9,556 nucleotides of DNA from Verrucomicrobiota bacterium (GTDB lineage: Bacteria > Verrucomicrobiota > Verrucomicrobiia > Limisphaerales > J093). Under the pieces are notes generated by a model that worked only from the letters and a program-made list of their open reading frames with translations, was not told where the DNA came from and did no database searches. The stretch spans positions 1 through 9,556 of the forward strand of contig RFJD01000001.1 in NCBI GenBank assembly GCA_003695015.1. Reading direction: 5' to 3'. This document shows, piece after piece, positions 1-5,589 of the stretch (position 1 is its first letter; every line of letters starts with the position of its first letter). Made by a program: the position numbers and the translations under genes.

Positions 1-477
1 ACGCTGGTGATCTTCTCGCAATTCAACGCCAACGGCGCCCCCACCGCCCCCAACGAATCCCACATCGAAATCCGCGGCACCCACGGCACGCTCTACCTCT
101 TCTACGACCGCTTCGAGATCGTTCCGGAACGCGCCCCCACGCTGCCCTTCCCCGCCCGCAGCCCGCTGGACCGCGCCCAGGATCGCGCCTGGCGGCAAAG
201 CTTCCGTCAACTCCGCGAACCGCTGGTGGTTCGCGGCAACCAGGCCACCGAACCGCACGTCCGGAACTTCCTGGACTGCGTCAAAAGCCGCCGGCCGTGC
301 CACTGCGACATCGAAACCGGCCACCGGAGCACCACCGCCACGTTGATCGGCAACATCGCCCTGGAACGGCGCGCCTGGCTGGCATGGGACGGCGAGGCCG
401 AACGCTTCACCAACCACGAGGAGGCCAACCGCGACCTGGACATCGCCTACCGGCCCGGCTTTGCCGCCGCCGGCTGA
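1..477 (+). CDS. Gfo/Idh/MocA-family oxidoreductase, C-terminal part (5' end outside window)
   Basis: The frame is open to the left edge and ends in TGA at 475-477, so about 158 C-terminal residues are visible and the start lies outside the window. The NAD(P)-binding Rossmann half is missing. What remains is the C-terminal alpha/beta substrate domain. A segment reads ESHIEIRGTHGTLYL, the usual beta-strand pattern of this family. It is followed by HVRNFLDCVKSRRPCHCDIE and then GHRSTTATLIGNIALERR, the signature seen in the many Gfo/Idh/MocA dehydrogenases of Planctomycetes and Verrucomicrobia. The tail has a typical WDGEAERF and a YRPGF ending. Family members oxidise or reduce sugars, inositols and related polyols with NAD(P); the substrate cannot be told from this fragment. 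The GTG at position 7 is in frame but is not a credible start, since domain sequence continues upstream. The gene sits 82 bases before trpS and need not share its transcript. Confidence 0.88.
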   Translation, partial: TLVIFSQFNANGAPTAPNESHIEIRGTHGTLYLFYDRFEIVPERAPTLPFPARSPLDRAQDRAWRQSFRQLREPLVVRGNQATEPHVRNFLDCVKSRRPCHCDIETGHRSTTATLIGNIALERRAWLAWDGEAERFTNHEEANRDLDIAYRPGFAAAG

Positions 478-511
478 GCTTCGCGAAGGGGGTGAAAACG
501 GCGGCCGGGGC

Positions 512-531
512 GCCGGGCGCGGTTGCCCGGC
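512..531 (+). terminator. GC-rich hairpin after the oxidoreductase gene (possible terminator)
   Basis: A perfect 7-bp inverted repeat, GCCGGGC (512-518) and GCCCGGC (525-531), is separated by the 6-base loop GCGGTT. It starts 35 bases after the oxidoreductase stop. No U-tract follows (next bases are GGGAGCGCCC), so it is not a classical intrinsic terminator. It could still stop or pause transcription, or protect the 3' end. Its 3' arm overlaps the proposed -35 of trpS. Confidence 0.3.
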
Positions 532-550
532 GGGAGCGCCCTTTGGTAAT
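523..550 (+). promoter_or_regulatory. Possible sigma-70-type promoter for trpS
   Basis: TTGCCC (523-528) and GGTAAT (545-550) are separated by 16 bases and resemble -35 and -10 boxes. GGTAAT is the most AT-rich spot in this very GC-rich gap. The trpS ATG begins at 560, so a transcript starting about 7 bases after the -10 would be almost leaderless. That would fit the absence of a clear Shine-Dalgarno motif before trpS. The match is weak and rests only on these two boxes. Confidence 0.25.
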
Positions 551-559
551 CTGCGGACC

Positions 560-1525
560 ATGCGGATACTTTCGGGCATTCAGCCTTCGGGCGCCCTGCA
601 CCTGGGCAACTACTTCGGGATGATGCAGCCGGCCATCGAGCTGCAGCACGAAGGAGAGGCGTTTTATTTCATCGCCGACTACCACTCGATGACCTCCCTG
701 TTCGACGCGGAGGAACGCCGGAAAAACACCCTCGGCGTGGCGCTCGACTTCCTGGCCTGCGGCCTGGACCCGGAGAAGACGGTGTTCTTCAAGCAATCGG
801 ACGTGCCGGAGGTCACCGAGCTGACCTGGTTGCTGATGACCCTCACCCCCATGGGGCTGCTGGAACGCTGCCACAGCTACAAGGACAAGGTCGCCCGCGG
901 CCTGCCCGTCAACGCCGGCCTCTTCACGTACCCCGTCCTCATGGCGGCGGACATCCTCATCTACGACTCGAACGTCGTCCCCGTCGGCCAGGACCAAAAG
1001 CAGCACGTCGAGGTCACCCGCGACCTCGCCATCAAGTTCAACGAAACCTACGGCCAGACGTTCATCCTGCCCGAGCCGCGCATCCGGGCCGCCACCGCCA
1101 AGGTCCCCGGGACCGACGGGGCCAAGATGAGCAAGAGCTACGGCAACACCATCGAGATCTTCGGCGACGAAAAACGCCTCCGGAAACGCGTCATGAGCAT
1201 CGTCATGGACAGCCGCACCCCGGAGGAACCCAAGCCCGACGCCGACCAAAACACCGCCATCCGGCTCCTGCGGCTGGTCGCCCCGCCGGAGGTCGCCCAG
1301 GAGTACGAAGACCGGTTGCGGGCCGGCGGCCTGGGCTACGGCGACCTGAAGAAGAAACTCTTCGAGTGCTACTGGGCCTTCTTCGAAGAACCCCGCAAAC
1401 GCCGGGCCGAGCTGGAGAAGAACCTCGACTACGTGCAGGAGGTTCTTCGCAAGGGGGCCGAAAAAGCCCGCAGCGTGGCGGCCGTGACGCTGGACCGCGC
1501 CCGCCGGGCCTGCGGTCTGGTTTGA
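560..1525 (+). CDS. trpS: Tryptophanyl-tRNA synthetase
   Basis: This class Ic aminoacyl-tRNA synthetase charges tRNA-Trp with tryptophan in the cytosol, using ATP. The protein is 321 residues, within the usual bacterial range of about 320-350. It opens with MRILSGIQPSGALHLGNYFG, which contains the HIGH-type motif (PSGALHLGN, residues 9-17). GQDQKQH lies at residues 143-149, a characteristic TrpRS segment, and the KMSKS loop is intact at 189-193 (GAKMSKSYGN). The C-terminal helical anticodon-binding region is complete. The ATG at 560 was chosen because TrpRS begins essentially at this motif; the frame stays open upstream to 461 but those residues are not family-like. No good Shine-Dalgarno precedes it. 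The next gene follows after 55 bases on the same strand, so read-through into the downstream cluster is possible. Confidence 0.97.
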   Translation: MRILSGIQPSGALHLGNYFGMMQPAIELQHEGEAFYFIADYHSMTSLFDAEERRKNTLGVALDFLACGLDPEKTVFFKQSDVPEVTELTWLLMTLTPMGLLERCHSYKDKVARGLPVNAGLFTYPVLMAADILIYDSNVVPVGQDQKQHVEVTRDLAIKFNETYGQTFILPEPRIRAATAKVPGTDGAKMSKSYGNTIEIFGDEKRLRKRVMSIVMDSRTPEEPKPDADQNTAIRLLRLVAPPEVAQEYEDRLRAGGLGYGDLKKKLFECYWAFFEEPRKRRAELEKNLDYVQEVLRKGAEKARSVAAVTLDRARRACGLV

Positions 1526-1530
1526 CCCGC

Positions 1531-1545
1531 CCGCCCCGAAGGCGG
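1531..1545 (+). other. Small hairpin between trpS and the next gene
   Basis: CCGCC (1531-1535) and GGCGG (1541-1545) form a 5-bp stem with loop CCGAA, 5 bases after the trpS stop. There is no U-tract. In DNA this GC-rich, short inverted repeats arise easily by chance, so this is listed only as the one visible structure in the 55-base gap. Confidence 0.15.
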
Positions 1546-1567
1546 AAACTCCGGCCAGCCCGAGGCG

Positions 1568-1574
1568 AAGAGGA
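1568..1574 (+). promoter_or_regulatory. Ribosome binding site for the 1581 gene
   Basis: AAGAGGA lies 6 bases before the ATG at 1581 and is the clearest Shine-Dalgarno-like motif in the window. It supports this ATG as the start of a real, separately initiated gene. Confidence 0.55.
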
Positions 1575-1580
1575 CATCCC

Positions 1581-2105
1581 ATGGAACCGAAGATCCTGTT
1601 CAAGTTCGTCGAGGAGGTCCGACGCGAAAGCCGGCTGGCCCGGATGGCCCACAGCGAGCTGCGGGCCGCGGTGGCGGCGCTGGATCCGAACCGCGCCGCC
1701 GTGTTCGTCACCGCCGTCCTCACCCACACGATCGCGGTGTCGCGGCTGCTCTGGCCCGAGCGGCCCGAGTCGGCCGAGCGCGGCGCCACCCTGCGTCGCG
1801 AGTTGCAAATCACCGAGCCCTCCCCCCTCCAACTGGCCGGCTTCCGCAAGCACCTGGCCCGGCCGGACGAAACTTACGAGGATTGGCTGCAGCGGCTGCC
1901 GCAGCCGAACTACCTCGAGTTCAACCTCATGCCGGCGGCGTTGATGGCCGGCGCCCAGAACGACACGTTCCAGGGCCACTTGGATCCGGACACGCTCGAA
2001 TACACGTTCCGCGGCGACAAGGCGGCGCTGGCGCCGGTGGACGGCGCGTTGCGGAAGCTCGAGTCGGCCTGCGACTACTGGCTCCGGACGCACAACCCGT
2101 GGTAG
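1581..2105 (+). CDS. Conserved-looking protein of unknown function
   Basis: This 174-residue protein is not one I recognise. It starts MEPKILFKFVEEVRRESRLA after a good Shine-Dalgarno motif. The N-terminal half looks helical and charged, with a helix around residues 8-35 and another in AAVFVTAVLTHTIAVSRLLW. The C-terminal half is enriched in aromatic and acidic residues (YLEFNLMPAALMAGAQNDTF, then HLDPDTLEYTFRGD). It ends in a helix with ACDYWLRTHNPW. I see no signal peptide, no transmembrane segment, no cysteine pair and no nucleotide-binding loop, so it is probably cytosolic. Codon use matches the neighbours. It lies 55 bases after trpS and 39 bases before mlaE, all on one strand. It may be the first gene of the transporter operon or the end of a trpS unit. 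Coding status is fairly sure; function is unknown. Confidence 0.75.
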   Translation: MEPKILFKFVEEVRRESRLARMAHSELRAAVAALDPNRAAVFVTAVLTHTIAVSRLLWPERPESAERGATLRRELQITEPSPLQLAGFRKHLARPDETYEDWLQRLPQPNYLEFNLMPAALMAGAQNDTFQGHLDPDTLEYTFRGDKAALAPVDGALRKLESACDYWLRTHNPW

Positions 2106-2144
2106 GCCGGCCGGAGGCCGACCGGGCCGGGCAATCGAAGGCCC

Positions 2145-2948
2145 ATGAACGCGGCGGAGGCATCCTGGCTGGCGCGTCTGGGGGCGCGGACCACGCAAAA
2201 AGCGCTCGACCTGCTGCAGGTGCTGGCGGTGTTGAGCGCCGCCGTGGTGTTGGCCCTCCGTCCCGGCACCTGGCGTCGGACGGTCCGGGCCGTGTTTGCG
2301 CGGCAGTTTCTGTTCACCGCGGTGGAGGCGGTCGGATTGGCGGGGTTGCTCGGGGCGCTGGCCGGATTGCTGGTGGTGGTGCAGGCGAATCTCTGGCTCA
2401 ACCGGGCCGGACTCACCACCTTGGCCGGCCCGTTGCTGGTGGCGGTGGTGGTCCGGGAACTGGGGCCGTTGCTGGCCAACCTGCTCATCGTGGTCAACAG
2501 CGGCAGCGCCATGGCCGCCGAGATGGGGTTGATGCGACTGCGCGGCGAGGTGCGGGTGCTCGAAGCGCAGGGCATCGAGCCGCTCCCCTACTTGGTGATG
2601 CCCCGGGTGGCGGCCGCCGCCGTGGCGGCGCTCTGCCTGACGCTGGTTTTGATCGTGGTGGCTTTCGCCAGCGGGTTCGTCTTCGGCTCGGCCTTGGAAC
2701 ACATCCGCAGCGATGCGTTCATCTTCACCGAACAAGTCCTCCGGGCGCTGCGCCCGGCCGACGTGCTGACGGTCCTGTTCAAGAGCGTGACGCCGGCGGT
2801 GTTTACGGCGGTCATCTGCACGACCACCGGGTTGAACGCGGGCGCGGCCGCCAGCGACATCCCGCTGGCCTGCCGGCGGGCCTTGGCGCGGTCCCTCGGC
2901 GCATTGTTCCTCATCAACGCCCTGATCTCGGCCCTGCTGTATGTCTGA
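2145..2948 (+). CDS. mlaE: MlaE-type ABC permease (lipid transport, inner membrane)
   Basis: This is the membrane permease of an MCE/Mla-type phospholipid transporter, 267 residues and close to the usual ~260. The ATG at 2145 has GAAGG (2137-2141) just upstream. The MlaE pattern is visible in order. An N-terminal interface helix (about 50-65) is followed by a hydrophobic segment LAGLLGALAGLLVVVQ. The diagnostic VVRELGPLLANLL lies at 102-114, GSAMAAEMGLMR at 120-131, and LEAQGIEPLPYLVMPR at 139-154. Further membrane helices follow at about 157-182, 205-230 and 250-267. The 120-154 stretch corresponds to the loop that contacts the ATPase in E. coli MlaFEDB, and it is well kept. The C-terminal GL..GA segment is looser than usual: TTTGLNAGAAASDIP, where many homologues have Val-Gly near the end. 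The stop overlaps the next start by 8 bases. Confidence in the family is high; the transported lipid is inferred from the family. Confidence 0.92.
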   Translation: MNAAEASWLARLGARTTQKALDLLQVLAVLSAAVVLALRPGTWRRTVRAVFARQFLFTAVEAVGLAGLLGALAGLLVVVQANLWLNRAGLTTLAGPLLVAVVVRELGPLLANLLIVVNSGSAMAAEMGLMRLRGEVRVLEAQGIEPLPYLVMPRVAAAAVAALCLTLVLIVVAFASGFVFGSALEHIRSDAFIFTEQVLRALRPADVLTVLFKSVTPAVFTAVICTTTGLNAGAAASDIPLACRRALARSLGALFLINALISALLYV

Positions 2949-3708
2949 CCCCGCCCCGGCAGCGACCCAATCCCGCGCCCACGCCCCGGTCCCGCCGATC
3001 CTCGAATTCGAAGGGGTGAGGGTCGAGGCCTCCCTGCCGCACGAGTCCATGCTGGCCGGGGTTTCCTTCGCGCTGCGGCCGGGAGAGTTGCTGCTGGTGC
3101 TGCTGGACCGGGATCATTTGCACGTGCCGCTGGCGGATGCCGCCGCCGGTTTGGTGATCCCGAACCACGGAACGGTGCGGTTCGAAGGACGCCCGTGGCG
3201 CAACCGCCCGGCCGGGGAGGCCGCCCGCGCCCGGGGCCGGATCGGCCGGTTGTTCGACGAAGTCGCCTGGGTCTCGAACCTGACGATCGAGGAAAACCTC
3301 ACCCTGCAGCAGCGCCATCACACCCGCCGGTCCGTTGAGGAACTGCGGGAGGAAGCCGCGGCCCTGGCGGCGAGGTTCCGGCTGCCGGGACTGCCGCTGG
3401 GTCGGGTCGAGCAACACCGGGAGCAGGACCTTCTGAAGGCCGCCTGTGTGCGGGCCTTCCTGGGCGAGCCGGTCCTGATTCTGCTGGAGCGCCCCGCCCG
3501 CCAAATCTACGCTGAAGTCATGCCCGCCTTGGTCAACACCGTCCAGGAAGCGCGCGACCGGGGCGCCGCCGTCCTGTGGACGACCTCGAACCGGCGGGTG
3601 TGGGAGGACCCGGGCGTCCGCCCCACCCACCGGGCCCAGATTGCGGGCGTGCGCTGGCACCTTTGCGAATCCGATGCAGCAACGTTTCCGCTTTCGACAT
3701 GTCAATGA
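2941..3708 (+). CDS. MlaF-like ABC ATPase homologue lacking catalytic motifs (pseudo-ATPase)
   Basis: This 255-residue protein sits where mlaF is expected and aligns without gaps to MlaF through ILEFEGVRVE, LAGVSFALRPGELLLVL and PNHGTVRFEGRPW. The catalytic sites are gone. At the Walker A position the P-loop GxxGxGKT is replaced by L55-D-R-D-H-L-H-V62, with Lys replaced by His61. The Q-loop Gln is Asp106 (RLFDEVAW). The LSGGQ signature is HREQD (159-163). Walker B keeps its hydrophobic strand, but Asp-Glu-Pro becomes E183-R184-P185, losing the catalytic Glu. The H-loop His is Asn217 (LWTTSNRR). The frame is uninterrupted and codon use is normal, so this looks like a maintained protein rather than decay. 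It probably binds MlaE without hydrolysing ATP, which is inference. It overlaps mlaE by 8 bases and mlaD by 35. An ordinary ATPase is very unlikely; the ABC fold itself is near certain. Confidence 0.85.
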   Translation: MSDPAPAATQSRAHAPVPPILEFEGVRVEASLPHESMLAGVSFALRPGELLLVLLDRDHLHVPLADAAAGLVIPNHGTVRFEGRPWRNRPAGEAARARGRIGRLFDEVAWVSNLTIEENLTLQQRHHTRRSVEELREEAAALAARFRLPGLPLGRVEQHREQDLLKAACVRAFLGEPVLILLERPARQIYAEVMPALVNTVQEARDRGAAVLWTTSNRRVWEDPGVRPTHRAQIAGVRWHLCESDAATFPLSTCQ

Positions 3709-4654
3709 GCTGGTGGGACTGTTCGTCCTGCTGGCGCTGGCGGCGGCGATCGCGGCCCTGTTCCTGGCGGCCCGCTCGCAGCAGTGGTTCGCCGCCACGA
3801 TCCGGTACCGGCTGCAGTTGCCCGCCTCCGGCGCCGCGGGCCTCAAGCCCGGCAACGACGTCTTCGTGCTCGGCCTGCCGGCCGGCATCGTCAAGAACGT
3901 CGCCGTCCTCCCCAACGGCCGGCTGGTCGCCGACATCGTGCTCCGGCGCGACTTCGCCCCGTTCATCCGCCCCGACAGCCGCGCCCTGCTCAAGCGCACC
4001 TTCGGCGTGGCCGGCGACGCCTTCGTCGAACTGACCCGCGGCCAACAGGGCGAGCCGCTGGCCGACGGCGACACCATCCTCTGCCAATCCAGCGACGAAC
4101 TGCCGTCCATCGTGGACCGCGTCGTCGAAGTCCTCCGCTCCGAAGTCCTGCCGGTGGTGCAAAAAACCGGCGCGCTCGTCGAGGAATGGACCCGCGTGGG
4201 CGTCAACCTCAACCAAACCCAAGCCGACCTGCGCCGCGCCCTCCAACGGCTGGACCGGCTCGCCGCCCGCGCCGAGGCGGGCGAAGGCACCGTGGGCCGC
4301 CTGCTCACCGACACCAACGCCATCGGCCAGGCCGAACTCTTCCTCGCGGAAGCCCGGCAGACCCTGGCGGATTTGCGCGACACCACCGAGCGGGTCCGCG
4401 AAGCCGCCCGGCGCCTGCCCGAGATCGCCGAGCACCTCCGCCAAGGCACCGCCGAGTTGCCCCGCATCACCCGCAGCGTCGCAGCCGAAACGCGGGACCT
4501 GCCCGGCCTGGTTCTCCAAATCCAGCAAACCGCCGCCGAGTTGCAACGACTCACCGAGGCCATCGAGCGCCATTGGCTGATCCGCAAGTACGTCGAGCCG
4601 GAGGCCGGCGGCGGACGCATCGCCCCCGCAGCCGTCCCCGGAGGCCAGCCATGA
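3674..4654 (+). CDS. mlaD: MlaD-like MCE-domain protein
   Basis: This 326-residue periplasmic lipid-binding subunit is anchored in the inner membrane by a single N-terminal helix (about 12-33, LVGLFVLLALAAAIAALFLA). The MCE domain spans about 43-122, with the family pattern AAGLKPGNDVFVLGLPAGIV, then the strands around VAVLPNGRLVADIVL, and the ending GVAGDAFVEL. After it comes a long helical, coiled-coil-like tail (about 140-300) with GEGTVGRLLTD at 203-213, a segment common in long MlaD homologues. In the family, MCE domains form a hexameric ring above MlaE that shuttles lipids across the periplasm. The ATG at 3674 was chosen because homologues begin with a short basic stretch before the VGLFVLL helix; a GTG at 3713 would cut into the helix. 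There is no clear Shine-Dalgarno and a 35-base overlap with the upstream gene, so translation is probably coupled. Confidence 0.9.
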   Translation: MQQRFRFRHVNELVGLFVLLALAAAIAALFLAARSQQWFAATIRYRLQLPASGAAGLKPGNDVFVLGLPAGIVKNVAVLPNGRLVADIVLRRDFAPFIRPDSRALLKRTFGVAGDAFVELTRGQQGEPLADGDTILCQSSDELPSIVDRVVEVLRSEVLPVVQKTGALVEEWTRVGVNLNQTQADLRRALQRLDRLAARAEAGEGTVGRLLTDTNAIGQAELFLAEARQTLADLRDTTERVREAARRLPEIAEHLRQGTAELPRITRSVAAETRDLPGLVLQIQQTAAELQRLTEAIERHWLIRKYVEPEAGGGRIAPAAVPGGQP

Positions 4655-5589
4655 GAACCCCCCGCCCCGCCACCCTCGCCCTGTTGCTGCTGGGGACCGT
4701 CCTGCTGGCCGGCTGTGCCGGCCCCTCTTGGGAAAACCAGGCGCCGCCGGCCCGTCGCCAGATCGACCGCCTCGCCCGCCTGGCCCGCGCCGCATGGAAC
4801 CAAGGCAACCTCGCCCAAGCGGACACCCTTTTCGCCCAATGCCTCCGTCAGGCACGCGCGCTGGACGAACCGGAGGCCGTCGCCAACGCCGCCTACAACC
4901 TCGCCGCCGTCCGCATCGCCCGCGGCCGCCTCCCGGAGGCGCGGCCCCTGCTGGATGAAGCGGCCCACGCCGCCCGACGCGCCGGCCAACCGGCCGCGGA
5001 CATCCGCCTGCTGCAGGCCCGGCTGGCTTTGGCTGAGGGCCGATGGGAGGAAGCCCGGAGGCGACTCGACGCGCTGCCGGGGGCGGCCTTGGAACCGGCG
5101 GAGCAACTCCAAGCCACCCTGCTTCGGGGCGAACTCGCCTGCCAAACCGGCGCCTTGGACGAGGCGGAAAGGGAGTTGCAAACCGCCCGGAGCACGCCGG
5201 CCCCCATCCAAGGACAGCCCCTGCTGGCCGCCGGGGTGGAACGGCTGGCCGGACGGCTGGCGCTCGCCAAAGGCCGGGCCGTCGAGGCCGCTGAAGCCTT
5301 CGATCGGGAAACCGACCTTTGCCGGGCCGCCGGCGCGCCGGCCATGGTGGCCGAGGCCCTGGGCCGGGCGGCCGAAGCCTGGAAGCAGGCCGGCCGACCC
5401 GCCGCAGCCGCGGATCGCGCCTGCCGGGCGGCCCACAGCCACCTCGCCCAAGGCAACCTCCCGGCGGCGCGCCGGTGGCTGGAACAAGCGCGCACTTGGG
5501 CCGCGGAAGCCCAGGACCCGGAGCTGGACCGGCGCGTGAGCGACCTGGCTGCGGAGCTGTCCCTCGAACCGCCCGAAACCACGCCATGA
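4651..5589 (+). CDS. Lipoprotein with TPR-like helical repeats
   Basis: This 312-residue protein begins with a textbook lipoprotein signal: basic MRTPRPA, a hydrophobic LALLLLGTVLL, then the lipobox LAGC with the lipidated cysteine at residue 22. The +2 residue is Ala, not Asp, which in the enterobacterial Lol rule favours the outer membrane. From about residue 44 the protein is a string of helix-turn-helix units of TPR type. Units run roughly at 44-70, 79-110, 119-142, 155-180, 195-226, 232-262 and 263-286, each with a small-residue pattern such as QGNLAQADTLF or KGRAVEAAEAF. It should act as a protein-binding scaffold in the periplasm. Its ATG overlaps the mlaD stop (ATGA), so it is translated with the transporter and may be its outer-membrane-side partner. 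It does not resemble MlaA, MlaC or PqiC. The exact role is unknown. Confidence 0.85.
   Translation: MRTPRPATLALLLLGTVLLAGCAGPSWENQAPPARRQIDRLARLARAAWNQGNLAQADTLFAQCLRQARALDEPEAVANAAYNLAAVRIARGRLPEARPLLDEAAHAARRAGQPAADIRLLQARLALAEGRWEEARRRLDALPGAALEPAEQLQATLLRGELACQTGALDEAERELQTARSTPAPIQGQPLLAAGVERLAGRLALAKGRAVEAAEAFDRETDLCRAAGAPAMVAEALGRAAEAWKQAGRPAAAADRACRAAHSHLAQGNLPAARRWLEQARTWAAEAQDPELDRRVSDLAAELSLEPPETTP

Noticed and set aside
407..1849. 480-codon minus-strand frame opposite trpS
   Set aside because: It is a shadow of trpS with no recognisable motifs. trpS has intact HIGH and KMSKS motifs on the other strand.
3641..3673. Upstream TTG start for the MlaD-like gene
   Set aside because: It would add an 11-residue tail (MRACAGTFANP) unlike the short basic N-terminus of MlaD proteins; the ATG at 3674 fits better.
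2941..3708. Possibility that the ATPase-like gene is a frameshifted pseudogene whose motifs lie in another frame
   Set aside because: The alignment to MlaF is continuous on both sides of each lost motif with the same spacing, so the residues are substituted rather than shifted out of frame.
2914..5487. 857-codon open frame on the minus strand opposite the transporter operon
   Set aside because: Long antisense frames are common in GC-rich coding DNA because stop codons are rare. The translation is Gly/Arg/Pro/Ser-rich with no domain, while the plus strand carries clear MlaD and lipoprotein genes.
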